64,000 nt of DNA from Shewanella aestuarii (GTDB lineage: Bacteria; Pseudomonadota; Gammaproteobacteria; Enterobacterales; Shewanellaceae). Position numbers and translations under genes: made by a program. Below, piece by piece: positions 36,739-48,508 of the stretch (positions are counted from its first letter, which is position 1; every line of letters begins with the position of its first letter). The notes beneath the pieces were generated by a model that did no database searches, had not been told where the DNA came from, and worked only from the letters and a program-made list of their open reading frames with translations. The stretch spans positions 3,034,501-3,098,500 of the forward strand of contig NZ_CP050313.1 of the NCBI RefSeq assembly GCF_011765625.1, in the 5' to 3' direction.

Positions 36739-38094
36739 TCAAAACAAACTTAAACTAGCGTTTGAAGTGAGCCTAGTTGAGCATGCCAGCACATAGCCTT
36801 CGGCAATTTCTTGCTCGGTTAATGTCATTGAACTACTTGATTGAGTGGTGCCTTTAGTAACCTTACACTTACAAGCACCACAAACACCGCTTCGACACGC
36901 AGCAATAATGGGTAAAGCTGCAGATTCAATGCCTTCAAGTAAGGTTTGTTCACTGGAAAGTGGAATATCTTGATCGGCGATATTTAAGATAAAAGATTGG
37001 CTGGCAGCTTGATTGCTTGCCGTGTTAACAGAAACGTTAGGCACTGCACCAAAACTTTCTTGATAGAAGTTGTTCATATCGAAATTGGCTTGTTCCAACA
37101 TAGCCTTAACCGCAGCCATGTAGGGTTCAGGGCCACAAATAAACACGGTACGAGTTTGATAATCAACCACTAGCTTAGTGAGCTTATCAATATCTAAACG
37201 ACCAAGTATATATTGAGCTTGTTTATTAGCTTGCTGAATTGATGTAAGTTTTTCATCTGATTCAAGAATATAGCTTAAGGAGAAACTTTCGCTACGCTGC
37301 GCCATTGACCCCACTGAATCAGCAAAGATAATATCATTTACCGAACGTGCACTATGCACAAAAGCAATATCACTACCAACTTGAGTATCACATAACCAAC
37401 GCGACATTGAATGCATAGGAGTGATACCGCTGCCCGCGCTGAGAAACAAATACTTATCAGCTTGAATATCAACCAAGTTAAATGCGCCATCAGGGCCAGT
37501 GACTGTAACTTGATCATCTACATTTAGCTGCTGAGCTAAGTAATTTGATACCAAACCACCTTCAATTTGTTTAATGGTCACAGTCAAAGAATAGGGGCGA
37601 GAAGGTGACGATGCGATGGTATAGCTACGATAAACTGGCTTACCGTCAATGTTTAACTTAAAGGTAATAAATTGCCCAGGTTTAAAATTAAACTTAACTG
37701 GCTCGACGCCTTGAAAACGAAAACTGATAACATCATGGGTTTCATGCGATTTTTCAACACATTTAAGCTGTACTTCACCGCGTTGCCAACTTTGTGCGGC
37801 TAAAATATTTGCATTGCTAAGTGTCGTTGCTTTGGGCGTGTCTTCAACCTGAACGTCTGACTCTTTTGCTTCATCATCAATAGCTGATAATGCTGCCGAA
37901 AATGAAAACCCTACAGGCTTAGCTGCTGTTTTCAGTTTGCTATCTGCTTGCGCAGCCGATAGCGCCCCAGAAAATGAAAAAGCGGCTTTAGGTGGCGACG
38001 AGGCTTGCTTAACAGAGTCTTGGGACTTTTCGGGTTTATCTTTGGCATGGGCAGATGATAAAGCAGCTGAAAATGAAAATCCTGAGCGAGTCAT
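36739..38094 (-). CDS. hcr: NADH oxidoreductase for hybrid cluster protein, with repeated N-terminal motif
   Basis: Hcr, 451 aa, passes electrons from NADH to Hcp. It has an FAD-binding ferredoxin-reductase domain (KPGQFITFKL, VYRSYTIASSPSR), an NAD domain (YLFLSAGSGITPMHSM, VFICGPEPYM) and a C-terminal plant-type [2Fe-2S] ferredoxin domain (CRSGVCGACKC, then LACST). About 100 residues precede the FAD domain and contain three copies of a motif close to GFSFSAALSA. The start at 38094 has AGG upstream; an earlier start at 38157 lacks support. It lies 74 bases after hcp in the same operon. Confidence 0.9.
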   Translation of the reverse strand: MTRSGFSFSAALSSAHAKDKPEKSQDSVKQASSPPKAAFSFSGALSAAQADSKLKTAAKPVGFSFSAALSAIDDEAKESDVQVEDTPKATTLSNANILAAQSWQRGEVQLKCVEKSHETHDVISFRFQGVEPVKFNFKPGQFITFKLNIDGKPVYRSYTIASSPSRPYSLTVTIKQIEGGLVSNYLAQQLNVDDQVTVTGPDGAFNLVDIQADKYLFLSAGSGITPMHSMSRWLCDTQVGSDIAFVHSARSVNDIIFADSVGSMAQRSESFSLSYILESDEKLTSIQQANKQAQYILGRLDIDKLTKLVVDYQTRTVFICGPEPYMAAVKAMLEQANFDMNNFYQESFGAVPNVSVNTASNQAASQSFILNIADQDIPLSSEQTLLEGIESAALPIIAACRSGVCGACKCKVTKGTTQSSSSMTLTEQEIAEGYVLACSTRLTSNASLSLF

Positions 38095-38168
38095 GTGACA
38101 CCTATAAGCAGAAAAAAGAACAAAAAAGGCGATATCATATGAAGCTGATATCGCCACAGAGAAGATGA

Positions 38169-39827
38169 TTAAGCCGCTGTCATCATTGCTTTTAAATCTG
38201 ATTCAACGTCGGTGGTAGTGCGTAAACCAAATTGATCTTCTAAGATCTTAGCAAGATTATCAGTTAAGAAACCCGGTGCACTTGGACCTGTACGGATGTT
38301 TTTTACCCCTAACGATAATAAGGTTAATAACACCACAATCGCTTTTTGCTCAAACCAAGATAATACCAAGCTTAATGGCAAATCATTGATGTCACATTCA
38401 AAAATATCTTTTAACGCTAATGCTAATTGAATGGCTGAATAAGCATCATTACATTGGCCAACATCAAGTAAACGTGGCACACCATTGATATCGCCAAACT
38501 CAAGTTTGTTAAATTTGTACTTACCACAACCCAAGGTCAAAATAAGTGAATCATCAGGTACAGATTTGGCCAAATCGGTAAAATAGCTACGTTCAGCTTT
38601 GTCACCGTCACAACCACCAATTAAGAAAAAGTGTTTGATTGAACCATTTTTGACGTTTTCAACTACAGTGGGTGCCGCAGCCATTAATGCATTACGCGCA
38701 AAACCAATCGTAATCGAGTGTGGGATTTCATCATATTTAAAGCCTTCTAGCTCAAGCGCTTTATCAATCACAGCGCTAAAGTCATCGCCTTCAACATGAG
38801 TTACACCAGGCCAGCCAACGATACTGCGGGTAAAGATACGATCTGAATAGTCACCCACATTTGGGTCAATAATACAGTTAGAAGTCATTACAACAGCACC
38901 AGGGAATGTCGCAAATTCTTGTTGCTGATTTTGCCAAGCACTACCGTAGTTACCTACTAAGTGAGAGTATTTTTTAAATGCTGGGTATGCTAATGCCGGT
39001 AACATTTCTCCGTGAGTAAACACGTTAATCCCTTTACCTTCGGTTTGTTGCAGGATTAGCTCTAGATCTTTCATATCATGACCAGATACTAAAATAGCTT
39101 TACCTTTAATAGACTTAGTATTTACCACAGTTGGCTCTGGATGACCGAATGCTGAGGTTTCACCAGTATCAAGCATTTCCATCACGCGATAGTTAAGCTG
39201 ACCAATGCCCATCGCGGTAGTAAATAACTTGTCAGCATCAATAGAATCTTCACCTAAAAACGCCATGATTTCATGGAAGCGGCCAGCTACATCAACATCA
39301 GTTTGATCCAGTACGCGTGCATGCTCCATATACGCAGCAGCACCTTTTAACCCGTAGAGGCACAATAAACGCAACCCCATGATGTCTTCATGTACATCAC
39401 CACGATTAGGTAATGCGACAGGCGCTTGTTCAAGCATTTCAGGCTTGCTAGCAGCAAGATTAATTTGACCTTGATTTGCTATCACTACAGGTGTTTGGCC
39501 GTTAGCTTCACAAGCCGTAACATAAGCCGTTTTTAACTGTTCACGATAAGCTTGTGCTTCTCGGGCATAACCCACCAAACGATCGTCATCAAAGTTCACG
39601 TTTGTTAGGGTCGCAAAAAATGCTTTAGGGACGAATGTATCAACATCTGCGTTAACAATACCGAATTCACGGGCTTTAACTGCATAAGCAGAAACACCTT
39701 GCAGCATGTAAATCAATAAGTCTTGTAAATCTGAGGTAGAGGCTAACTTGCCACACATACCTTGAGAATAACTACAACCATTGCCTTGCGGGGTACGAAT
39801 TGTTTGCTCACATTGAACACAGAACAT
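38169..39827 (-). CDS. hcp: Hybrid cluster protein (hydroxylamine / NO reductase)
   Basis: Hcp, 552 aa, contains an N-terminal Fe-S cluster with the class II spacing C3-x2-C6-x11-C18-x6-C25 and the hybrid Fe-S-O cluster ligands ([56 protein letters not shown]). It is a cytoplasmic enzyme that reduces nitric oxide and hydroxylamine under anaerobic nitrosative stress. The ribosome site AGGAG is strong. It is the first gene of hcp-hcr. A palindrome and an FNR-like site lie upstream. Confidence 0.96.
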   Translation of the reverse strand: MFCVQCEQTIRTPQGNGCSYSQGMCGKLASTSDLQDLLIYMLQGVSAYAVKAREFGIVNADVDTFVPKAFFATLTNVNFDDDRLVGYAREAQAYREQLKTAYVTACEANGQTPVVIANQGQINLAASKPEMLEQAPVALPNRGDVHEDIMGLRLLCLYGLKGAAAYMEHARVLDQTDVDVAGRFHEIMAFLGEDSIDADKLFTTAMGIGQLNYRVMEMLDTGETSAFGHPEPTVVNTKSIKGKAILVSGHDMKDLELILQQTEGKGINVFTHGEMLPALAYPAFKKYSHLVGNYGSAWQNQQQEFATFPGAVVMTSNCIIDPNVGDYSDRIFTRSIVGWPGVTHVEGDDFSAVIDKALELEGFKYDEIPHSITIGFARNALMAAAPTVVENVKNGSIKHFFLIGGCDGDKAERSYFTDLAKSVPDDSLILTLGCGKYKFNKLEFGDINGVPRLLDVGQCNDAYSAIQLALALKDIFECDINDLPLSLVLSWFEQKAIVVLLTLLSLGVKNIRTGPSAPGFLTDNLAKILEDQFGLRTTTDVESDLKAMMTAA

Positions 39828-39850
39828 GGATATACTCTCCTAATCTTAAT

Positions 39851-39869
39851 CATGTATAATATTTACATG
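39851..39869. promoter_or_regulatory. Palindrome in the hcp promoter, possible NsrR-like site
   Basis: CATGTATAATATTTACATG is an inverted repeat (arms CATGTA and TACATG) 24 bases before the hcp start and overlaps a TATTAT -10 candidate on the minus strand. Position and symmetry suggest repression, as by NsrR, but the match to the known motif is loose. Confidence 0.35.
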
Positions 39870-39913
39870 TTTAAGGTTAGTGTACACTCTAGTGATAAAA
39901 TCAACAGGAAATT

Positions 39914-39927
39914 TTGATTTCAATAAG
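39914..39927 (-). promoter_or_regulatory. FNR-like site upstream of hcp
   Basis: On the minus strand CTTATTGAAATCAA matches 8 of 10 fixed positions of TTGAT-N4-ATCAA, with the downstream half exact. It lies 87 bases before hcp. The rest of 39828-40161 is AT-rich without an ORF. Confidence 0.4.
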
Positions 39928-40161
39928 TCATTTTGCGATCGACATCACTTTCAGTATTTGCTGATATAAATACCCTAAAAATACCAATAACAGTTAATAA
40001 GCGAACAGCGACAGCCTAGGGGAATACCTGATAAGCAGGCATAATTTTGATAAGTAGTTATTTTACAATCTAAAAATCTAAGGCTGTTATCAGTTATTTA
40101 TTTCGATTGTTATACCGTTATGGTAAATCAACAATTTGATATAAAGGATTGTTAAACCAGA

Positions 40162-41741
40162 TTATTGGCTAAGTAATACCTTAATCTGCCGTTGCAGTGC
40201 TTTGTCATCTTGGCGGCCATATTGCAATAAAATATCGTCTTTACCATCAAGATTAATATCACCAAGCGATACCATTGAGCCCTCTTTTGGCAATGTCATG
40301 GTGAGTGTTTGGTTACTTTTACTAAAAGGAATGTTACCGAATTGGCCAAAAAAGACTTTTAGCTCATTATCATCATTTGACAGAATAAGCTCATCATAAC
40401 CATCGCCATTAAGATCGCCTAAAGTCACCACCGGCTTACCACTTTGGCCAGAAGTTAAACTGAAGTTCAGTTGCACTTGTTTAGTCAAATTGGCTTTATC
40501 TTTAAAGCGACTTTGTTGATCCATTTTAAACAGATAAACATCTTGGTCTATGCTACCTGACAGTAAGGCACCAATCACTTGTGACACGCCAATATCAAAA
40601 CCTGATACCAGCACCTCTAGGCGGTTATCATTATCTAAATCAATAAATTGTAAATCGGTTAACGTGCCTTCAGCACGAATGATACTTGAAGGTTCACGGC
40701 CAAAATCTAACTTGCCTTCATCATTGCTTCCAAGGTAAATCTCATAATCATTACTGCGATCAAACACCCCCGAGCTTTTGGTGTAACGTACAACTAGATC
40801 GGTAATCTTATCGCCATCTATGTCGGCAATTTTTTCCACTTTGCGATACAACAAATCACTTTGATCTAGCGGACGCCCATAAGCATCACGCTTATTCCAC
40901 CAGTTCACACCACTAATAGGCTGACTTACCGATAAATATTCTGCATTGGCGGCAAAAAGCCCAGAAGGAAGTTGATAAAATACCTCCAACATTCCCTCTC
41001 CGACCTTAACAATATCTTGTAAGCCATCGAAATTAATATCGGTATGATAAAGCGGTGCTTGGCTGTACTCCGCCCCTCACTGGTAAGCTCAACAATCGGC
41101 AATATAGGAATGGATTGTCGAGCAAACTCCCCCTGCTGTGTACCTAACAATAAATGCGCTGTCCTAAAGTCACTGATGATGACATCCGCAATGGCATCAT
41201 TATTAATATGCGCAACAAAATCACCGCGAGAAATAAAGTCACCACGAGGTAGAATGGTAATCGAATTAACAGCGGCAACCTCTTCTATTCGACCATTTTG
41301 ATTGGCAGACTTTGGCTTATCGATAGCTGTCTGACTAGCAGGTAGATATTGCAATAATGCTTGCGAGTTTAAAAAATACAAGGTTTGCAATTCAGTAGCA
41401 TTGGTGGCGGCAAGTTTGAGCTCATCGGCATCAAGAATGTCATAACGAAACAAGTCATGACTGAGTATCACCTTATCGAGCAGCACCAATTGTGGCTCAA
41501 TGTTATCCATCTGCAATAAACCATAGATGGCAAGCCAGCGCTGACGTTTATCATCCACACCAAAAGCTAATAGCTCTTTGCCAGGGAGACTCAGTACATT
41601 GGCACTAATAATGGGTTGAGTTAATTCAAAATCAGCTTGGTGGGAAATGGTGGAAAAATTAACACTCGTATCCGCAACACCCTGAGATACCGTAAACGGA
41701 CATGCCAGCAAACCTGCAATTAGCAACAACCTGCTATTCAT
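40162..41741 (-). pseudogene. FG-GAP/VCBS-repeat secreted protein, frameshifted
   Basis: Two overlapping frames together encode one protein of about 526 aa. The first has a signal peptide (LLLIAGLLACPFTVSQG) and starts best at ATG 41741 (AAGG upstream). The second carries calcium-binding FG-GAP-type repeats (DIDGDKITDLVV, DLDNDNRLEVLV, DLNGDGYDELIL, DINLDGKDDILL). One extra base in the 4-nt run at 41073-41076 (C4 on plus) joins them and reveals another repeat (DINFDGLQDIVK). It is probably an exported beta-propeller of unknown ligand. Confidence 0.72.
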
Positions 41742-41846
41742 TATTCGACCTTCCATTGCAAAAATAATTAAACCAGAATACGTCCAACCTACAGCAACAG
41801 TTTAGTGGCAGCTAATTTAATTTGTTACTAATTGCAAAAACAAACA

Positions 41847-41869
41847 GGGCTTTCATTTATTGAAAGCCC
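41847..41869 (-). terminator. Terminator after the HD-GYP regulator gene
   Basis: The perfect stem GGGCTTTCA / TGAAAGCCC, followed on the minus strand by a T-rich tail, lies 62 bases past the gene end. Confidence 0.82.
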
Positions 41870-41930
41870 TTGAAAAACAATATTTAGATACCATCAAAGT
41901 GACCTAAATTAACCAAGTAACGCAAAACAG

Positions 41931-42992
41931 CTAGGTTAACTCAAATTCAGCATCCGGTTCCCAAAACTGCAATTTAATTTGTTCCACTTGTTCACGACAT
42001 TGTAAGAAGGCCGTGACCAAATCAGGATCAAACTGCTTACCAGCCCCATCCGCAATATAATCTAGCGCTTTTTGAGTTGGCCAAGGCTGCTTATAGGGTC
42101 TGGCTGAAGTCAGTGCATCAAATACATCAACAATGGCAACAATTCTCGCACTTAAGGGAATGTTTTTACCACTCAAGCCTTGAGGGTAACCGTTACCATT
42201 CCAATATTCGTGGTGACATAAAGCTATCTCTTTGGCCATGACCAACAAGGGAGCATTGTCATCATCACCCAAGATTTCAGCCCCAAGCACAGGATGCTGT
42301 TGCATTATGGTGCGCTCATCATCAGTCAATCTTCCGGGCTTTAATAAAATAGCATCTGGAATACCAATTTTGCCAATATCATGCATAGGCGAGGCATGTA
42401 AAATCAGCTCACACCATGTTTCAGTCGCACCAATATGCTGCGCTAACATTCGGCTTAAATGGCCAATTCTCACAATATGCAATCCAGTTTCATTATCTCT
42501 AAACTCAGCTGCTCGACCTAATTTAAGGATAATTTTATGGCGTGTTTGCTCTAATTCTTTGGTGCGCTGCTGAACTAACTCTTCAAGCTGTCTTGCTTGG
42601 TTGGACAGTGCTAATTGATTTTTGACCCTCACTTTTAACACGGCAGGTCGTATAGGCTTTGAAAGATAGTCAACCGCGCCTAACTCTAATCCAGTTTGCT
42701 CATCTAAATCTTCCGTTTTCGCGGTAACAAAAATAACCGGAATGCGGCTGGTAACCGGATTGGCTTTTAAATGCTTGCAAACATCAAAACCATTCATTAA
42801 TGGCATCATGACATCCAATAAAATTAACTCAGGTAATGGCTGTACCTGTGCTAGTTCAATGGCTTTTTGACCCGATGTGGCTGCGCGAATAATAAATTGA
42901 TCCGATAAGACACCATGAATAATACGAATATTATCCGGCATATCATCAACAACTAAAATAGTAGGTTTTGTAGTCAGTTCATTAACCGTCAT
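41931..42992 (-). CDS. Response regulator with HD-GYP phosphodiesterase domain
   Basis: This 353-aa RpfG-type protein has a receiver domain (residues 10-125, phospho-acceptor Asp60 in ILLDVMMP) followed by a coiled coil and an HD-GYP domain with all signature parts: the HDIGKIGIPD metal-binding motif, KPGRLTDDE, HHEYWNGNGYP (the GYP motif) and DVFDALTSARPYK. HD-GYP enzymes hydrolyse cyclic di-GMP. It is divergent from the hybrid kinase gene across 532 bases, so that kinase is its likely partner. It is cytoplasmic. Confidence 0.93.
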   Translation of the reverse strand: MTVNELTTKPTILVVDDMPDNIRIIHGVLSDQFIIRAATSGQKAIELAQVQPLPELILLDVMMPLMNGFDVCKHLKANPVTSRIPVIFVTAKTEDLDEQTGLELGAVDYLSKPIRPAVLKVRVKNQLALSNQARQLEELVQQRTKELEQTRHKIILKLGRAAEFRDNETGLHIVRIGHLSRMLAQHIGATETWCELILHASPMHDIGKIGIPDAILLKPGRLTDDERTIMQQHPVLGAEILGDDDNAPLLVMAKEIALCHHEYWNGNGYPQGLSGKNIPLSARIVAIVDVFDALTSARPYKQPWPTQKALDYIADGAGKQFDPDLVTAFLQCREQVEQIKLQFWEPDAEFELT

Positions 42993-43524
42993 GTTGCAAC
43001 CTTAAATTCAACAAAAATAAACACCATCAAAGTGAGCCTAAATTGTTAAATCCTACCTGCTGAGGTGTTAACAAAATTTGCAGCCAAGTTGGCGGCCAGT
43101 AAATATAAAACATTTATTCATCACACAAGGTAACAAATTGCAACTTACGGCTATTTTATAACCAACCACCAACATTCGGCCACGCCATCGCAACAAATAA
43201 ATCACGCATTCAGCATAACTAAACGTCAACCCAAACAACACTCACAAAGCTTGTAACAATTGGTATCCAAACAAACGATAAAGCTTAATTACTGTCCGGT
43301 AATGTATATAATTAGCGCAACTTATCGCCAAAATAGACAAAGTGTGCATTTATTAGCTCTAGTATAGATACCTTAGTGGATCTTAACCATGCACATAAGT
43401 AGATAAATAATAGACCAGCGCGAACAATCACCAAAAATTCAATTCACAAAACAAAGAGTCGTACGCTGAATTTAATCCAACACCATGGCACAAATTTATT
43501 CTAAATATTCTTTAAGGAAACCTA
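42993..43524. other. Intergenic region between divergent signalling genes
   Basis: These 532 bases are AT-rich. No ORF, RNA gene or strong operator is recognised. The region must hold both promoters, and an AAGGAAAC ribosome site precedes the kinase gene. Confidence 0.5.
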
Positions 43525-46500
43525 ATGATGAGCATTAGTGCAATCCCCACCCAAGCTAAACGCATATTAATAGGTGCCTTATACTTGTGCGCTTTTGCAT
43601 TAATCATTTTGTCCATTGATGTCATCAGCGAAAATAAAGCAAGTAAACCCAAAGCAGATCCGACGCCTCAAATTTCAGCCATTGAAAAATTGCAGCAAAG
43701 TCAGTCTAAAAATATCACTATGATTTTAGGCAATGATCGTCCTTTTTGGCGAGACATTGCTAAATTTTCACAATTTGCAGCCAATGACATCAACGTTAAC
43801 CTTAAGGTTATCTACGGCAATGGGACTACAAAAAGTGTACTCAATCTTACACAGCAAGCCATCGCAGAACAGCCTGATGGCATTATTTTTGCTGAGTATG
43901 ACGACATACTTGATCAGGTTTTAAGCAAAGCCAAATTGCACCAAATTCCGATCATCAGTATTAACGGAAATAGTAGTGATCCTAAACTGATTCAAAAAGC
44001 CAATACTCCAAATTGGGTTGGCCGTTTTGGTAGAGCCCCTAATACCGAAATAGCACTACTTGAAAGCCTACTGACTGCTAGAAATGATCCTAACTGGCAG
44101 CCAAACATCTTGCTTATCGCTGGTAATCAAGACGATAAGGTGGTTGCAGCAAGAACAAAAAAGCTCACCGATTATGTCTCCGCTCGCTGGCAAAATGCTG
44201 AAATAAAGGTTCGGTATGCAGATTGGGATCCACAAAAGGCCAAGGAGGTGTACAAAGAAACTCTAATTAACAATAAGCATTTAAATGTGGTAATTGCAAT
44301 GAATGCTGAGATGGCCGACGCAATTTCCCAAATAGCAGGCCAGCAACTTGCAAACCGACCGTTAATAGGCGCTTTGAGCTGGCAGCCAGAATTTACTGAT
44401 GATATCCCTAAAAAACACATTAATGCGGCGGCAATCGGTGCCGATATGATGGGCGCATTTGCCACTGTATTGCTATTTGACTATTTAAATAATAATGAAG
44501 TTCGTAACCAAGGGTTTGACTATGTTATTCCACCGGTCATACTTAACCCTAGTAACTACAAAAACTATCTTCCTCTGCTAGATATAAACGGACAAGCTAT
44601 TGAATTTAAAGATATATCATTAACATACAATCCTGATATGTTATTACCAGACTTTAATGTTTCTAAGCTACTTATTATTGAAGAAACCAAGCTTTTTTTA
44701 GCCAAGTTAACTAAGGAAGAGTTGACATTTATTAGAAATAACCCTGTAGTTAACTTAGGTGTCGACCAAGATATGGCTCCGATTGCATTTATTAGCGATA
44801 GTGGTGAGCACCGAGGGTTAATTGCTGACTTTATTGCAGAAATAAAACCCTTAGTACCAATAGAATTTAAGGTTTCTACCGCAGCCACATGGCACGAGTT
44901 ACTCAAGTCCTTTCGTGACAAAAAATTGCATATGTTAACACCAGTTACGGATCATTATGCCCGTGATGAGGAGATGCTATTTACTCAGGCTTTGGCTCAT
45001 TTTTCGCCGGTACTAATCACCCGAAATGAGGTAAATGATATTATCGGGCTTGAAAGCCTGGTCGGCAAAAAAGTGGCTGTTATTGCTGAAGATATTACTG
45101 AGTTACAATTAAAACTTGATCACCCCGAGCTCATTGTTGTTGCTTATTCTAATCTTGAAAATGTATTAAAGGCAGTCAACCACAAAGAGGTTTTCGCCGC
45201 TTTTGTTCACTCTCCACTTGCCGTAAAGATGTTAGAAGCTTTTGGGCAACAGGATTTACAAATTGTTGATTTATCAGATTATCGTTTTGGCATGGCATTA
45301 GGCATCAGAAAAGACTTACCAGAACTGCAAAGTATTTTAAATAAAGCATTTGAGCAAATTTCTTCTCGCAAAAAGCAAGGCATTAAAGACCGCTGGATAA
45401 ATGCTAAGTTCGATTTTGGCATTAAAAAACAACGAGTAATTAATTGGGCGATCAATTTAGCTATTATTCTTTTGGTGATTTTTAGTGTCTTCGGATTTTG
45501 GAATAGACGCCTAAATCAAGAAATAGAACAACGAAAACTGACTGAAGAACAACTTAATCTCAGTCGCGCTAAGTTCCAATCATTATTCGACGTTTCTATT
45601 GAAGCATGCATGCTATCAAATATGAACGGAGTGATCCTCGACTGTAATCAATCATTACTCGATTTAATGTTATACACAGATAAAAATGACTTAATCGGTG
45701 AGCCACTCACTCATTTCTATGCCATAGAATCCTCAGATGCACATGCCATATTAATTGGTCGACTCGAAAAAGTATTACAACAGGGCACCCTAAAATACGA
45801 ATGCGAAATGCTAAATTCAGCTGGCCAAAATATTCCCATAGAAGCCACGTTAAAAGTGATTGAGTTAGAAGGTGAGCAATGTATTTTAGGCTCATTTAAT
45901 GACATCAGTGAAAGATTGCGCATTAACCAATTATTAATTCAAGAGCGAGATGTACTGCAAAGCATCTTAGGTAAAAGCCCGATTGGGGTTTGGATATGCG
46001 TTAAAAATAATTGCCGTTATGCCAATAGACGCATGACCGAAATGACAGGACTAACAGTGGGCCAGCAGGTGGCAGAGATGTTTAGCAACCCTGAGGATTT
46101 TAAGCAAATATCCCAATTGGATGTGAATCAAGCACAAGAATTTGAAAGCCAATTAATCAAACCCAATGGCAAAACTATTGATGTTCACATTACCGCTTAT
46201 CCCACAATTCACGGCGGTCAAAATGCAAACCTATGCTGGGCGTTAGATATTACCGATGACAAACTCATCCAATCAGAATTAGCGATAGCCAAAGAAGCTG
46301 CTGAAGCAGCAGCGCAGACTAAGTCTGACTTCTTAGCCAACATGTCCCATGAAATTCGCACCCCCATGAATGCGATTCTTGGCATGTCGTATTTAGCATT
46401 ACAAACCGATTTATCAGGAAAACAACGAGACTATGTTGATAACGTACATCGTGCAGCAAGCTCCTTATTAGGTATTCTGAATGACATTTTAGACTTTTCA

Positions 46501-48504
46501 AAAATTGAAGCCGATAAAATGGATCTTGAGAATGCTGAATTTGATATGTACGAGGTGATAAGTAATTTAGCCAATATCATTAGCTTTAAAACCGATGAGA
46601 AAAACATCACGGTACTGTTTGATTTCCCATCAGACTATACCCGTTACCTCAAGGGTGACAGTATGCGTTTAGGGCAAATACTGATTAATTTCTGTAATAA
46701 TGCAGCTAAATTCTCTCACCCAGACAGCAACATCATCGTTAGAAGTACCTCTAAACGAAATGGCACCGATGTCGAACTGCTTTTTTGTGTCGAAGATTTT
46801 GGTATTGGTATACCTAAACACAAACAAGCCAAGTTATTTGGTTCGTTTGAACAAGTTGATGCTTCCACATCGCGAGAATATGGCGGCACTGGTCTGGGTT
46901 TGGCTATTTGTAAGCGTCTGGCAAATCTTATGGGCGGAGAAGTGTGGTTTGAAAGTGAAGAAGGCAAAGGTAGCCGTTTTTACTTAAAACTGACGCTGCA
47001 AGAAGGCAGATATCATGATCCAGCTGCACGTTTTGAGTACACCAAACATTGCTCATTTACCATGTTAGGCCTACCCAAAATCACTACTGATTACCTGATG
47101 AAACATGCGAATTACTTCGGTATCGATGTGAAAATTAACGATGTGCCAAGTGCCATTGAAGAGATAAACCAACATATGCAAAGCGCTGATGCATCAGCAC
47201 CTTTCTATCTAATCTGTGACTACCAACATTGTAGCGACGAATTACTCACAGCACTGGCATCAAGCCCTCAATCTCGAATGGTGATTATTCATAGAATATC
47301 CGAACAAGATGAAGTAAATCATATCATTAGCAATAGCAACCAAATTATATCACTCGCTAAGCCATTAACCCCTTCAAATATGGCTGATGCCTTGATTGTG
47401 CTAGTCACCGGTAATAAGCCAACATCCAGCGTATTACTGGGCGACCAGCCTATTTTAGAGATGAAATATAAATTATCAGGAGCGGAAGTATTACTGGTTG
47501 AAGACAATCTACTCAACCAAGAGTTAGCCTTAGAACTATTACAACAAGCTGGCATTAAAGTCACCCTCGCCAACAATGGTATCGAGGCCGTTGAATTAGT
47601 CCAAAACAAGCGATTTGATGGGGTACTAATGGATTGCCAAATGCCACTCATGGATGGGTATGAAGCAACACGGCGCATCAGGGCTGACAAGCAATTTGCC
47701 AATTTACCTATTATTGCCATGACTGCCAATGCGATGAAAGAGGATGTAGATAAAGGTATTGCTTCAGGAATGAACGATCAAATCAATAAACCTGTGCATG
47801 TAAGAGATCTTTACAGCATCATGGCGCGCTGGATAACACCACAAACTCAGCAGCCATTGCCGCCACAAATCAAAAATGATGATATCTCAATCAAATTGCC
47901 AAAAATTAAAGGGTTAGACACTAAGCGCGGTATGATGAACTGTGACAATAATTCACAACTTTATCTGCAACTACTGCGATCATTTATTCAAACCTGTGAG
48001 TCCCTAATTAAACAGCAAACTCAAGCACTCAAGAATAATGACGCAGCCGAACTGAAAATTAGCATTCATACCTTAAAAGGGGTTACGGCCAATGTTGGGG
48101 CAAACGATGCCAGTCAGCAACTAGCTAAAGTTGAGTTAAAGATAAAGGACAGTGACTCAATCGATTGGAATACAGTGGATGGCAAGCTGCACAGTTTACA
48201 CATAGAGCTAACACAATTATTAACCGACTTAGATAACTGGCATCAAAAAAATCAACAGACAGTGACAAAGCGTGAACTCAATGATGATGCGATAAGCCAA
48301 ATGCTGGCAGAGTTACAAACGTGTTTAGAACAATATAACACTCAAGCTTTAGACTGGGTGAATCAACTCGATGGCGTCAATCAGCTAACGCCACACAAAG
48401 CAGTACTTAAATCATTAAAAAATGACATAGAACAGTTTGAATTTGATCTTGCCTTAGAAAAACTAGCGCAATTATCGAGTGCCTTAAACCGAGTGAGGGA
48501 ATAA
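43525..48504 (+). CDS. Hybrid sensor histidine kinase with two different periplasmic binding domains
   Basis: This 1659-aa protein has a TM helix (about 13-30), a type-1 periplasmic-binding domain (about 55-360; [30 protein letters not shown]), an SBP_bac_3-like domain (about 400-630; [24 protein letters not shown]), a TM (about 640-660), two PAS domains (about 685-920), HisKA (His942 in [10 protein letters not shown]), HATPase ([12 protein letters not shown]), a receiver (Asp1370, [14 protein letters not shown]) and an Hpt domain (His1515, [12 protein letters not shown]). It is a complete phosphorelay in one chain. The ligand is unknown. A REC-REC-kinase gene follows 4 bases later. Confidence 0.92.
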   Translation: MMSISAIPTQAKRILIGALYLCAFALIILSIDVISENKASKPKADPTPQISAIEKLQQSQSKNITMILGNDRPFWRDIAKFSQFAANDINVNLKVIYGNGTTKSVLNLTQQAIAEQPDGIIFAEYDDILDQVLSKAKLHQIPIISINGNSSDPKLIQKANTPNWVGRFGRAPNTEIALLESLLTARNDPNWQPNILLIAGNQDDKVVAARTKKLTDYVSARWQNAEIKVRYADWDPQKAKEVYKETLINNKHLNVVIAMNAEMADAISQIAGQQLANRPLIGALSWQPEFTDDIPKKHINAAAIGADMMGAFATVLLFDYLNNNEVRNQGFDYVIPPVILNPSNYKNYLPLLDINGQAIEFKDISLTYNPDMLLPDFNVSKLLIIEETKLFLAKLTKEELTFIRNNPVVNLGVDQDMAPIAFISDSGEHRGLIADFIAEIKPLVPIEFKVSTAATWHELLKSFRDKKLHMLTPVTDHYARDEEMLFTQALAHFSPVLITRNEVNDIIGLESLVGKKVAVIAEDITELQLKLDHPELIVVAYSNLENVLKAVNHKEVFAAFVHSPLAVKMLEAFGQQDLQIVDLSDYRFGMALGIRKDLPELQSILNKAFEQISSRKKQGIKDRWINAKFDFGIKKQRVINWAINLAIILLVIFSVFGFWNRRLNQEIEQRKLTEEQLNLSRAKFQSLFDVSIEACMLSNMNGVILDCNQSLLDLMLYTDKNDLIGEPLTHFYAIESSDAHAILIGRLEKVLQQGTLKYECEMLNSAGQNIPIEATLKVIELEGEQCILGSFNDISERLRINQLLIQERDVLQSILGKSPIGVWICVKNNCRYANRRMTEMTGLTVGQQVAEMFSNPEDFKQISQLDVNQAQEFESQLIKPNGKTIDVHITAYPTIHGGQNANLCWALDITDDKLIQSELAIAKEAAEAAAQTKSDFLANMSHEIRTPMNAILGMSYLALQTDLSGKQRDYVDNVHRAASSLLGILNDILDFSKIEADKMDLENAEFDMYEVISNLANIISFKTDEKNITVLFDFPSDYTRYLKGDSMRLGQILINFCNNAAKFSHPDSNIIVRSTSKRNGTDVELLFCVEDFGIGIPKHKQAKLFGSFEQVDASTSREYGGTGLGLAICKRLANLMGGEVWFESEEGKGSRFYLKLTLQEGRYHDPAARFEYTKHCSFTMLGLPKITTDYLMKHANYFGIDVKINDVPSAIEEINQHMQSADASAPFYLICDYQHCSDELLTALASSPQSRMVIIHRISEQDEVNHIISNSNQIISLAKPLTPSNMADALIVLVTGNKPTSSVLLGDQPILEMKYKLSGAEVLLVEDNLLNQELALELLQQAGIKVTLANNGIEAVELVQNKRFDGVLMDCQMPLMDGYEATRRIRADKQFANLPIIAMTANAMKEDVDKGIASGMNDQINKPVHVRDLYSIMARWITPQTQQPLPPQIKNDDISIKLPKIKGLDTKRGMMNCDNNSQLYLQLLRSFIQTCESLIKQQTQALKNNDAAELKISIHTLKGVTANVGANDASQQLAKVELKIKDSDSIDWNTVDGKLHSLHIELTQLLTDLDNWHQKNQQTVTKRELNDDAISQMLAELQTCLEQYNTQALDWVNQLDGVNQLTPHKAVLKSLKNDIEQFEFDLALEKLAQLSSALNRVRE

Positions 48505-48508
48505 TGCT

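Noticed and set aside
39896..39910. TTGATTTTATCA on the minus strand before hcp as an FNR or CRP box
   Set aside because: The spacing between half-sites is one base short for either consensus.
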